Both the position numbers and the translations under genes were made by a program. The notes below the pieces were generated by a model that was not told where the DNA came from, searched no databases, and saw only the letters and a program-made list of their open reading frames with translations. Shown one piece after another: positions 35,871 to 48,000 of a DNA stretch of 64,000 nucleotides (positions are counted from its first letter, which is position 1; each line of letters opens with the position of its first letter). The stretch is taken from the NCBI GenBank assembly GCA_019843655.1, contig JACDQD010000104.1, positions 5,456,001 to 5,520,000 on the forward strand. Direction: 5' to 3'. Origin of the DNA: Lethocerus indicus. Lineage: Eukaryota > Arthropoda > Insecta > Hemiptera > Belostomatidae.

Positions 35871-36690
35871 CGAACTTTAATTAAGTGCATCCCCGCGCCA
35901 CCCTAAGGGGGGCGCTAGCGTCGCGGTCCAAGTGAACCCAACGAACTTTAGTTAAGTGCACCCCCACGCCACCCTAAGGGGGGCACTAGCGTCGCGGTCC
36001 AAGTGAACACAATGAACTTTGGTTAAGTACATCCCCGCGCCATCCTCAGGGGGGCGCTAGCGTCTCGGTCCAAGTGAACCCAGCGAACTTTAGTTAAGTG
36101 CACCCCCACGCCACCCTAAGGGGGGCGCTAGCGTCGCGGTCCAAGTGAACACAATGAACTTTGGTTAAGTACATCCCCGCGCCATCCTCAGGGGGGCGCT
36201 AGCGTCTCGGTCCAAGTGAACCCAACGAACTTTAGTTAAGTGCACCCCCACGCCACCCTAAGGGGGGCGCTAGCGTCGCGGTCCAAGTGAACACAATGAA
36301 CTTTGGTTAAGTACATCCCCGCGCCATCCTCAGGGGGGCGCTAGCGTCTCGGTCCAAGTGAACCCAACGAACTTTAGTTAAGTGCACCCACCACCCTAAG
36401 CAGGGCACTAGCGTCGCGGTCCAAGTGAACACAATGAACTTTGCATCCCCGCGCCATCCTCAGGGGCGCTAGCGTCTCGGTCCAAGTGAACCAACGAACT
36501 TTACGGCACCCTAAGGGGCGCTAGCGTCGCGGTCCAAGTGAACACAATGAACTTTGGTTAAGTACATCCCCGCGCCATCCTCAGGGGGGCGCTAGCGTCT
36601 CGGTCCAAGTGAACCCAACGAACTTTAGTTAAGTACATCCCCGCGCCATCCTCAGGGGGGGCGCTAGCGTCGCGGTGCTCTTGCACTCAA
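35871..36690 (+). repeat. 71-bp satellite with alternating variants (12 units)
   Basis: Twelve head-to-tail units of about 71 bases, each starting CGAACTTTAG or TGAACTTTGG and ending AAGTGAAC(A/C)C(A)A. Two variants alternate: type A (AGTGCACCCCCACGCCACCC, GTCGCGGT) and type B (AGTACATCCCCGCGCCATCC, GTCTCGGT), making a 142-bp higher-order unit. Units 8-10 carry internal deletions. Each unit contains a GC-rich near-palindrome (GCGCCACCC, TAA, GGGGGGCGC). The sequence just left of the array (GTGAAATTTGTTTCAATC) matches the core boundary of the full FB element at 15240. Confidence 0.93.
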
Positions 36691-37180
36691 CGAACTTTTG
36701 TTAAAAACAATTTAATTTAAGCGTAAAATCGCGTTCATGATTTTTGGTGTCATATTTTTCTGGGTTTTTAGGGTTCAAGTTTTTATAAACGATTTTATTT
36801 TTCTGTGTTTTCATTTTTAATAATAATTATTATTATGCCGATAATGCGACAAAGACTTAAGCCGATAAACAAAATCCATCCCAACCCAAAGAAGACAAAC
36901 AACATCCCGAAAAACACAATAACAAGACACATATATACACACACGACAAACAGACAACCACCACAGTACAAGTGACAGTGACAGTGCAGTGAGGATAACC
37001 AAAAAACATCCAAAGTGACTAACGCCACTATTGAAGATGGCGAGCAGCCGAAACCGGTCTAGCAATGATATTTTGCCTGTCTTTTATCTAACCTAACCTA
37101 AACTAACCAGGAAGGAGGAGGAACTAACCAGATCTACGGTATTCGAACCCCTCGCAGACTACAAAACAGGTATTCTAAAC
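36691..37180. mobile_element. Right half of an FB element carrying the amplified core
   Basis: Inner arm (AAGACTTAAGCCGATAAAC, CCCGAAAAACACAATAACAA) followed by the outer right arm (GTGACAGTGCAGTGAGG, CGAGCAGCCGAAACCGGTCT) and the terminus CTACAAAACAGGTATTCTAA. Together with the array it forms a copy with no left arm. Part of the outer arm is replaced by a stretch with CCTAACCTAA, resembling insect telomere repeats. Confidence 0.85.
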
Positions 37181-38049
37181 TATTTCTTATGTGGTATATA
37201 ATTTTAAAACGACCCATTGCAAATTATTATATTCTTTCGAGACAAGACTTTTATCCAAATTAAGCTAATTATAGGTCTTCCGGCGTACGTTTTTTTTCTG
37301 TGCACGTCCTGCTGCCTATCTCCTACCTCTAATAACGTATCCTTAATAGCCTGCCAGAGATATTCCGACAGCCTAGAATTAGAGCGATATCCAATTAAGT
37401 TCCGGGCCGAAGAACGGTTTTTCTTCATTCACGACAGTTTTGTCTCAAACAATTAACGGCGTTGAAGAGTTATCGTAATCCGATAAAAATAAACGGGCTC
37501 AATCAATAAATAATATTAAATCGAACACAAACTATTAATTATCGCTTGTATCAATTGCTTGGATTAGTGTTCTAGATAAACTCCTCACGCCTGTACAGTA
37601 CGCCCAGAGGCCTTGATCCTTTCCCACTGTTTGTGAGATAAGTTTGAGATAACTCGAGGACTAATCGCCGCAATCAAAACAAGAGAGCCGTCAGAAGTGT
37701 GCTTATTCTACAATTATTGGCCCAGTGGGCTTAAATGCAACAACTTAATTAGAAAGCCGGTTAAACTGTTCACAAAGCATAATTATCTGAATACGCTAAC
37801 GGCCTTAATTGTGCTCTGGATAACCGGGGCGGAAGTCATATCGCTCTTTCGAAGGTAAAGAAAAGCTTTTGAATTCGAATATTATAATTGTCTTCGTTGC
37901 TCCCCTCTGTTTAAAGCAAGGTGTGTATAGATGCATGCGACGCTCCCGGTAAATTTATTCCTCCCTAATCATTCCCGATAATTACATAAAAACAAAGAAA
38001 AAGGCACAAAAATCTGGAGATAGGCATTATATTTTATAATGGGCCATTG

Positions 38050-38310
38050 GATTTTCTGGATAGGTTTTTTCGTGTTTGAAAATTTCGGTTCGAAAATTTC
38101 TGTTGTTCGAAAATTTCCGTGGTATTCGAAAATTTCTGTTTGAAAATTTCCATTTGAAAATGTCCGTGTTGTTTCAACATTTTCGTGTTGTTCGAAAAAT
38201 TCCGTTTGACAATGTCTGTTTTGTTTGAAAATTTGCGTTTCTTTGAACATTTTCGTGTTTGAAAATTTCCGTTTGAAAATGTCCGTGTTGTTTGAAAATT
38301 ATCCTTCGAG
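38050..38310. repeat. Minisatellite of GAAAATTTCCGT-like units
   Basis: Irregular tandem copies of TTTGAAAATTTCCG / TTTGAAAATGTCCGTGTTG about 15-21 bases apart across ~260 bases. Antisense open frames here are by-products of the repeat. Confidence 0.8.
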
Positions 38311-40885
38311 ACAGTGGTCACATTAATTTAGCCGGGACGACGCCTACTTCTGTTAAATGCTATCAATGTGTGCCGTCGGGCACTGAAACAGCCTTCGCTG
38401 ACTGTGGGCTCCAACTGATGACGACTGAGGACTAAAAATTATAAATTGCGAAACTGAATAAAGGCGCTGCCGTGTCGCAGTTTGGAAAGGCGTTACAAGG
38501 CGCCGGGATTTTCCCCGAGAGCAGCATTCAGCCCTTGGAGGCCACAACACGTTGACAGAGGTCAACCACATTGCACGTGGAATGGAAATCGTGGTCGTGA
38601 AATGTTTGAATACGCAGTAAATATAGTTCACATAATTATAAACTCCTTCTAAGTTATACGCAACTATTGTTGGTTTAATCTTTAAATTAAGGACGTTCCT
38701 ACTACAGTAGGAAATTCAGGGCGTAATAATAAAAAAAATTAAATTGTATTTACTGTCAACAAGAATTACGTACATTTCAGTTTATTAGGTAATCGAGGAG
38801 ATAAAACAGGTTACGTGTAATATTATTTATGCATAAATATTTACATGCAAAAAATTACAGGGTTTGATTGTATGTGCCGGAAATTCTCAATAATTATTGA
38901 ACCGATTTCAATATTTTTTTGGTTTAGTTAGATGCAATTGTGGTTAGGTAAATTACCATTATATCCTCGATAGGTCTCATATCTTCGAATGAATGAAGGT
39001 GACTGAAATAACGATTTTATTATTTAAAAAAAGTGATGAAATCTGATGAAACCGTCGTCCTCAAGCACTGATTTCGTTCACTGAAGCCATCAGGGTAGAC
39101 CGGGAAATCTTAGACAAGGAGGAAAAATTGAACAGCGAAACTGTGTTACCAAGAATACGAGGTTCCGTTTTGATCCTCATAAACTGAGAAAATGTCACAT
39201 GAAAAACATGTTCAAAAAATTCCCAGAAAATTATCCCAATGCTCTTCCGACCCCCCCAATAAAACGATAAAGCATCCTTTGGTGCATTCTCAACAAGTTT
39301 ACGACAGTGGCAATTAATTATCAGATTAGCGGTCTGTTTACAAATGATAGCCACTTTCCAGGAAACATTTGAACTCCCTGCTTATATGTCAACTCCTAGG
39401 AAACGTCTGGGAAGTTCCCGACCGAACGTAAGTGTTCGATTAAATAAAATGAACGGCCTTCCAAAAAAGAAGTACCGAATAAGGTGAAACTGCGTCAAAG
39501 GGCGTACAGAATATTTCCCACCTGTGAATTACACAAAAAACATCTTTGAGTATTCACTTTTTCGGATTTTCTTCTATCACCACTTGCATATTAAGTCCAG
39601 CAAGGTTCTGTGTAGCACCGTTGGGAACATTCGGGACCGATGTTTTGAACACTGAAAATGTCAAAATTATTCTATCAATGGATGATTTATTGAGTATTAA
39701 TTTTGTCTACTAAATATGGAACTGTTCTGCACTCGCTAAGTTTAAGTTATTTGTGACATTTCAATGGTTAAATCCATTTGGTGACCTTCTAAAGTGCTAG
39801 TTTTTTGAGCTTAGTCCGCTTAAACTCTAAATGAAAAAAAAACGCAATTCTTGGTCTTAATTTTCCTAGTATAATAATCCTACAATCTTTTGCTATTGAT
39901 TTGACCACAAATATATGTTTAAATAAGCAAAATCGTGAGTCACGGACTATTGCAAGTCTGAAAGGTTGGTGCTAATAGCAACTGACAATAGAGGGGGACC
40001 TCCATGGCATCGAGGTCAGAGTCTAATCAACAATGAATCTACCGACCATTCTTCAGACCCAATCTTGAGTTAAGCTCAAACGATTTACAACCGAAATTTA
40101 CATAGTTTTCGCCTGAAATCAACGCCTAATTTATTTTTTTTCTGTGTCGTGTCTCAATGCCGCCGTTAATGAGATGAATTTCCCCAGTATTAGAATTTTG
40201 CGGTAATAATTAAGAAGAAAAAAGGTGTTACAAAGGAGGTTGCGATAATATCAGAGGGAACGGTGTCGCAGTTCGGCATTTCCCAAACAATGGGGCCTGC
40301 CGTTAATATGAAACTAATTCAAAATACTAAAGTAATAAAAATATTAAATTAATACTTGAATATTGTTAAATTTGTCTTAGAAAGCTATCAAAGAGCGATT
40401 CCTGAGGGTTATTGTTGGTCTCGATCGGTATTTCCTTGGCAATAGTAAAAATGCGACTAGAAACATCGTAATGTGACTTCCCAACGGATTAATACTGAAT
40501 CAGATGAGAAGGCCGCAATTTCGGCAACCAGCTTTGAATATTTTAACATCAGGCGACATTTTGTATTTATTCATTCCATTCTGTTTGGCGTCTCTGAGGA
40601 TTTAGCCCATAGCGGTCCCTCTAATTCTGATCTAGAAACGCATAATATAACAGCTGCTTAGTATTATATTATAGGTAAACAAGGAATCTTTGTGTATGTA
40701 GGGTGCAGTTACGGTTCGTGGGTACCCTCTTCGGGAAAGTGGACATATTTTTTGTCCTGTCGTTTCGCCCATGGCCGCTGATTTCGAAGTGTCCTGACGT
40801 CGGTATGTATATAGACCGAATAAGGGGGACCCAAACAAATACCTTAGAGTGATTAATATACCGTTCTGCGGTAGGATTCGTTTAA

Positions 40886-41731
40886 CCCTTTGCACTCCGG
40901 ACCATTCTGGATGTTGGCTACAGTTACTCCTTGGTGGTTGGCCGATGTCACTGTCACTGCTATCGAAATGAATAAATCCGTGGGTCGAAAATTTCTAATT
41001 GTTATTACTATATCTGTTACAAAATGATATTTACCAAAAGAACTTATTTACCGAGAGAAGAATCACTTCTGATTTTCTCACTCGTTAGATCTATCTATAC
41101 CGCTCGACACTTCAAACCGGACTGAGCTCAGCTTTGAAACTGAAAACTCGCTGACATCTCTTTATATATCTTAGTAATTTTACTGTATTTTTCGAACAGA
41201 TATGTTGAACGATACCTAATGTCCTGAAATATACAAATAAATCCCGAATAGCATAGTGGGGCTTCCACTATTATTTGTTGAATGCCGCTTTGAGAAAATT
41301 CAAAAAGACAGGGAGCACCGTCATGAATTGAGGGCGTGCAGACCTAGAATTATGAAGAACCCTCAGAAAAGCGATTGAGAAGAATGGTAGCCCTATTTGT
41401 GTAAATTTTTTTTTACCTTTTTTATTTTACAATCAACTTTATACAGTTATAGGTGCAATTGGTACAAGTATATTTTTCACGTGTTTGTCTCGACAAAGAA
41501 ACCACCCAGTGATGGCGCTTTTGACACGATTTAACTACTGTCCGAGGTGATCTCTGGGCTAGTGGTGTTTAAGCCGTCGTGGTGGGGATAGTGGATGGGT
41601 AAAAGAGGAAAGGGACTGAACGAATGGAACTTCAGGAACCTAATAAATTTTAATATCCTCTCAGAGGGGACATCGGAGCGATAGGCCGGAATTACGATGT
41701 CCCACGGGAGGGGAGAACGGAGTGCAAAGGG
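40886..41731. mobile_element. Non-autonomous piggyBac-type element (MITE)
   Basis: Flanked on both sides by TTAA (40882-40885 and 41732-41735), the target site used by piggyBac transposons. The ends are a perfect 14-base inverted repeat, CCCTTTGCACTCCG, starting with CCC as is usual for the superfamily. 846 bases without a transposase frame. It lies about 230 bases upstream of the predicted SPH3 TATA-like element. Confidence 0.85.
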
Positions 41732-41962
41732 TTAACTACAAAATTCTACCGTCCGACCTCCAGACCGAATCTGAACCAGAAGGTTACGATGCAGGCATCA
41801 CGTAGCCCTGCCGAGAACGCTCCTCCCGGAGTGACGTTCGCCGATTACCGGGAAACGGGGACGGGAGCAGTCGGGAATATTTTTCGAAAAAGTGCGGCCC
41901 CAGCAGCAGGAGGAGAACGCCAGATGGCGCGCCCGACTCTCCCCACCACCCGGGGCCACATT

Positions 41963-41999
41963 CATAAATAGTGCCCGCCGCTCCCCTCCTAGAATCAGT
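41963..41999 (+). promoter_or_regulatory. Predicted SPH3 core promoter (TATA-like plus initiator)
   Basis: CATAAATA at 41963-41970, and an insect-type initiator TCAGT at 41995-41999 whose A (41997) lies 34 bases downstream. Transcription from 41997 would give a 44-base 5' UTR before the SPH3 ATG at 42041. Spacing and motifs are those of a standard TATA-Inr promoter; no experimental support. Confidence 0.5.
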
Positions 42000-42040
42000 A
42001 GTTGGTACGACTTACCCGTCGACGATAAGTCACAACGAGA

Positions 42041-45000
42041 ATGAAGTACCGGGGCTTATTCGCCTGGGCTTTGGCCGGCTGTCTGGCCGCTCTCGCCGCC
42101 GGACAAGGGGACTTACCGCCGGGCATCGGACCGGACGAAGTATGCGAGTGCGTGCCCTACTTCCAGTGCGACGTCGGAAGGCGTTTCAAGACGGACGGTG
42201 CCGGTCTTCTGGACGAAAGGTCAGTCGAGCCGAGTAATAAAACGAAAATATCCTGGTTTTTGAAAAAATCCCTAACTCTCCATTGAGAAGTGCTTTCGGC
42301 TAACCAACTGAAATTCCTTTAATGTTGCGCACAATGTCCGGTTTCTCAATATAATTTCAAATAAGTTTTATTTCATTAAATACAAATGATACATCGATGA
42401 GACAATATACAAATGGTGATTCCTACATGAATACCGGCCTATTGGCCTTACTACATATATATACTTAAATATTATGGTACATTGATCGTGAATATTTAAC
42501 AATTTTGTATTGATAATGGGGAAAATATACAATAAAAACCCGAGAACTTAAGCTACACTCACTACAGACACACACATTCACTCATGCACTTTGCAGTGCA
42601 CTTTGCACTTGCCACTTGCACTGCTCGCGAAACTCGGTGTCGGTGCACTGGTCACTGGGGCACTGGTGACAGTGTACGACCGGTCGTATACCGTCGTTAG
42701 CACTATCGTGCAGCTTTCACTACACTGTTTCACTTTCACTTTGGTTGGGGGGTCTTCCAGCACGGCGTGAGGAGCCTCCTCCTTGTGGTACGTCTTTTGG
42801 GTGGCCACTGGGGTCTTTGGGGTAGCTGGGAGGAAGTTGCCAGGGGATTTGGAGTTAGTCTCTGTGTTTCTCAACTGTTGCCACTCTCCGGACGCATTCA
42901 CGATAGTTACGGCCCGCCAATTTACTATTCCGTTATCCCTATAACTACGCACAATGTCATGCCGTGCAAAAAACAAATGACCCTACTTCGAATTGTAACT
43001 GATTGCGGACATCCGACAATTTCATGATTATCAAATCATAATTTTGAGTTTTACCTAACCCTGCATTGTTACGAATTTTTATGTGAATTTTGTACGATGG
43101 CTGCGGAGTGATATATTCCAAACCTGCACGTATTTCAAAGGAGCTAACTAACTCAGTTTGACGAACAATAAATTTGTTCTACACGTGCGCGCCTTTGCAT
43201 TGAAAGCATTTTCGCGTCGTCAATTTATAAGCGTTTTACATTACGACAGAAACGAATCCGACGAGCACAATAGCAACATAAATGCTGTCATTGTTCATTA
43301 ACAACAACCACAAAACTCTTCGTTTAATAGCCCGGAACAGCCTTGACGGTTTCGCCACGCTAACGAAGACGGTGGGAGCGACCTGTATAACTCCAACACG
43401 AGGCAAAACTCGTTTATGATTCACAGACTGAAGTCTGGAAATTTCCAAGTAATCACTGCATAAAAATTCCTAATAGAACAGAGTGTGATAAGACCAACGC
43501 CCTAAATTTTGTGTAGGAAATATTTGTTCTCTATTTGAAATAGTAGTTTTAAGTAGAGATATTGTGCCTTCTATGTATCCAATATTTCCGTATAGTAAGT
43601 ATTTATTATAATATATTCCTTAAAAATTAGTTATATATGCGCACTTTTTCTTTTAATAATTAATCGTAGTTTTACCAGGTAATTTTAATTGTTGTCGTTG
43701 TCATCGATGAATTAAATAATTCATAACAAGAGCTTGTACATGGCATAATGCCACTAGCAACAATGTCGCCGGTGATTCCTTGAATGAACGAATAGTGCGA
43801 ATAAATGAATCGAAAAAGGTATCGATTAATACCCCGCCTGGAATACCCTATTGTTAAAATACATTACCGCTATATCGATAAGTGGGATAATTTGCAGGCG
43901 GAACCACTGTTGGTGCTAACGAACTCTGTCAATAGCCAGATAAGAATCGGAATCAGTTCGGTCGCCTGTTCAGCGCGTGGGGGTTTCCAATCGGCTGTGG
44001 AGCTGGGGGAGGGAACGGTTTTTCCTCTCTAGTTTCTAGAATTTAATGGAATAGTCCTTTGTTCTTTGCCTTTGTTTACACCCGGAACAAACGAGAGTTT
44101 TTTTAACACTGACCGGTTTAATCGGGTCTGTCAGGTTGGAGCCGAATAAAAGTCTCCCGCCGGGGGGATCCCCGATTACGCAACTCGGAGGAATACGAGG
44201 GCGCGGTTTCGCAATCCGATGGAATATGTTCCATTCCATTGAAGGAATGTAGCCCGGCCATTCTGTGAGGGTATTTAAATAACGGTGGGCCGTGTTTTTT
44301 CAATAAGTCTGAGCGCAATAATAACAGAACAATGAACAGCTATATTTCCCAATCGGTTATTACAATACGCGTATTATAGCCATAATTGTACTATAAAATG
44401 TGTACAGAGTTAAGTAAAAGCAGTTCTGAAGAATTTCAGATTTCCGCGCAGTGTGATCAGAGCAGGACATCCGATTTGAATTTTAAACGCAGGAAATTCG
44501 AATCTCCCAATAGAAGGTTCTGAAAACCGATAGTTCACTGAAGACAGGCCTTGATGTTTATGGCTTTTTAAGTTTAGTTGCTGGAAACATTCAGTACACC
44601 GATGATTATTTTCTAAAACGAATGCGAAACTTACACCGGTCGTTCGATCCAATGCCGCCGTGGCACAAATCCAAAGCGAGGAGACGGACGTTCGAGCGAG
44701 CCTTGAATAATGCAATCGGGTGTTTACAGTAGAACCGAGTGGGTTGCACTATGGTTTCACAAAGTGTCGGACCAAACCGAGAATGTCAAGGTGAAGCTCA
44801 TCGGGCTCCTTGGAGACTCCACCAAAGTATCACTTTCAAGTTCGATATTCCTGAAATAAATATGTACTAAATAAATAAACATACGGTTTGTCCTTACAAC
44901 AAATTATCCGAGGAATTTCTGGCGGATGAATGTAGTAAACGAAGAAATTAGTCGTATTTCATTTAAATAATGATCGAAATTAAACTTTTTTTATTATTTG

Positions 45001-48000
45001 AAAAGAACCTAGATGTTCAGTTCAAGTTATACTATAGATAGTAATTTTTCTATTTCATCCTGTAATAAATTACACTTATTTTAATGACCGACAACAAAAG
45101 TAGAATTAGGTTACACTGAACAATTCGAATTGTATTCAATCAAAGCAAAGGCAAACATTGATAGTTGGGTAATACCAATAGGAAAACATACAGTAGCGAT
45201 AACCCCCATAATGCGATCAAAAGTTCAACTCTTAGTTGTACAACACAGCAGTCTTAAAACCGAACAGAAAATATTAATTCGATTATTGGTTACAACTCAA
45301 TATTTTAAAGATATTTAATGTTCAATTTGATAGATTTGAAGAATAAAATAGAGTATATAATATTTTGTACTGTGATGAAATAAAACTTTGTAACAATTAC
45401 AAATTATTTGAGGAGGGCTTCCGGCTTTAAATGTTTAAAACAAATTTTTATCAATTTATTTACAGTTCGAGAAGTAATAGAACGGATTATATAAGTTTGC
45501 TAGAGTTGGCAAAAACCGGAATTCCGACTTCTAAAACGTTGACGCCGTCGCTTGTAGGCGAAGACATCGCATTATAGTGCCTCGACCCCATTCGCGAACT
45601 GAATGAATAAAAGTTCATGGCTCTTTCAAGGAGGAGACCTCGTCCAGTTTTTTGCCAGCCTATTTCCCTGTAGACAATTCGCTATAGCATAGTCTAAAGT
45701 TATAGTCACTAACTTATGTTTTAAACCTGTTTTTCTTTGCCTCTAAAAACAATAACAATCTCTATACGCAATTAAGATGAAGTTTAGGAATTATTTTGCT
45801 TTAATTTTCGATAGTTTCACTTATAAATAATTTTACGCACTTATATATTACTTATTTATAAGTTTGTATGCAGTTCTATGTAGATAATAACCTCTGTTGC
45901 TTATTTAAATTAACAATTTGGTAATTTCTGTATTAATATTTTCGTAAGTCTATCATCAACCTTGCGATCTGTTTGCAGATTGGTTTCGGCTTCTGGTGAT
46001 CATTGAGTATAAACAGAATATCGCACGAAATATTGGAATGTAATATCAGGGGGGTAGTTATTTTTATGAATCGTGTATAGTGAAAACGGTTTACATTCGT
46101 AATTTTCCATCCAATTAACTGGCACAGAAATAATATTTTTTCACGCCTCTTTCTCATGACCGCGATAAGTAATCGCGCCGGGTCATCAACCATTTGTACG
46201 AGGTTAAGCTGTACAAGAATTGTAGAAACGTAATTTTTATCAACCCCATTTTCTACGCCGGCCGGATTACATCTTGTGAATTTTCAGTATGTTGTAAAAA
46301 GGCCGGTCTGAAACATTTTTTTCACCGGTTCCACTTGGCGTTCGGACAAAAAAGAAAATTGCGGTCCTTTTTAAGGGTCGAATCTGAACGGGGAGTGAAT
46401 GACCTTTCGCGGCCGGAGATGTACGTCAGGTAACCGGTTTCAGTGGGACCTGTCCAATCGGCAACAGGTGAACTGCCCTCGAGGCGGGTTAAGAAATATC
46501 TCCGCTTCTCCTTATCCTCATTATTCGGGCCTCTCATTTCCATTCGGATTTGCCGCAGGAAACACGTCGTTCTGCAGTAATTTTAGAACGACCGAAATTT
46601 AAAATCGGATCCCACCCCCGGAGAACAAACCCAGAAACGGGGCACTCTTACAGACACAGTGTTCGGGCTCGTCTCTCTGTTAACTCAACACTCGCTTTCT
46701 CGCGTTTTGTCCGCCTCCGGGATTTCCCGCGCCGACGACGGGTTCACCGGAGCGATGATAATCGTTCGGCTCAAGGAAACCGGTTGTTTTTCGCGTGACT
46801 GCGACATGCACCATCTTCCGGGGGAATATCAACCGGTAGAAAGAATACATTTGTGTTATACTTGGATACAGTAGATATATGTGGCCCCTGGGGATGTTGT
46901 GGCAACAAACATCCGAGATTGTCTTATAAATATTTTCAACAACGTCGTTGATTTGACAAAAGTACATAGCATAGGATAAAATTTAATCCAGGAATATAAA
47001 TTGTGAATTTTAATTTTTAAACTAATCTAAGTAGAATTCGAATATTAAGAATATATGCAGAGGGCATCTAATGTGAACTCGGTCCATACACCAGTGCATT
47101 TTGTTGCATGTTTTCAAACAATAAATAATTTATATTAATTACTAAATTTTCAAGTTTAATTTGAAATTACTTGAGAAAACTTTTATTGAAAACAATATCT
47201 ACGATGTGAATAAGATTAGTCCTCCAGATAATCCGCTGCCTGTCGGTTTCTGCGCTGGGTTGTCCGACTGGGAACGGGATCGTTAAGTCATTAAGTCCAT
47301 TAGGGAACCGGTTCCCGTCTACCGTCCCTGCCTTCAATCACCGAGTCCGCGGCCACACCATTATTACGATTTTCTTACTTGAATAATTTTTTTATATTAT
47401 AACGGAGTAGATGCGATAATGACGGGGTAAAAAACATTCGGATTTGAGACAAGAAAATCACCATATCTAACGGGAAAATTGATAGACCGGTATCGAAATC
47501 GGAATCGGAATTATTGAATAATAATTGAAATTTTTCATTCTTTCTACTATCTATAATACAGATATCTAGAATCTCCTGATTTTAATTGACTAGACTTCGT
47601 TGTGACAAATCGAAACCCCTGGTTTTTTTTTACTTATAACTTAATTAGTGGACATATCTATGGAATAGCTTTACCTCGCGCCTCAACCGTTATCTCTTTC
47701 GTAATTAAAGCGTTAATGCGATTACTATTTAAATGTTCATTTTTTGTCGTAGCAGATTTCAAACGGCCTATTGCACCCACGTTCATTGACATAGTAACTT
47801 AGCGAAATAGACTTGTGGGGAAAATTCAAATTACTTTGCTATGTTTGTGTCCTTGCCGCGACATTGTCTGTAATTATCACATTCCGAAATTCGCTGACGT
47901 CAGGTGTACCGCTGTTTCGACCGTTATTAATATTATTTTCTTCATATTAGGACGTATATTTCTGGTTCGGAATTTAAGGTTTCGAATCAAACAAAGAAAC

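Larger units (their letters stand above)
32294..41962. other. Intergenic region between SPH2 and SPH3
   Basis: 9.7 kb without a recognised gene. Contents: a (TA)n tract, a small FB copy, the 71-bp satellite with its FB right arm, a minisatellite near 38.1 kb, and a piggyBac-type MITE at its 3' end. The remainder is AT-rich single-copy-looking DNA. Confidence 0.6.

Noticed and set aside
37135..37160. tRNA-like TTCGAACCCC
   Set aside because: It is simply the FB terminal repeat (GGTTGGAATAC family) with one base changed.
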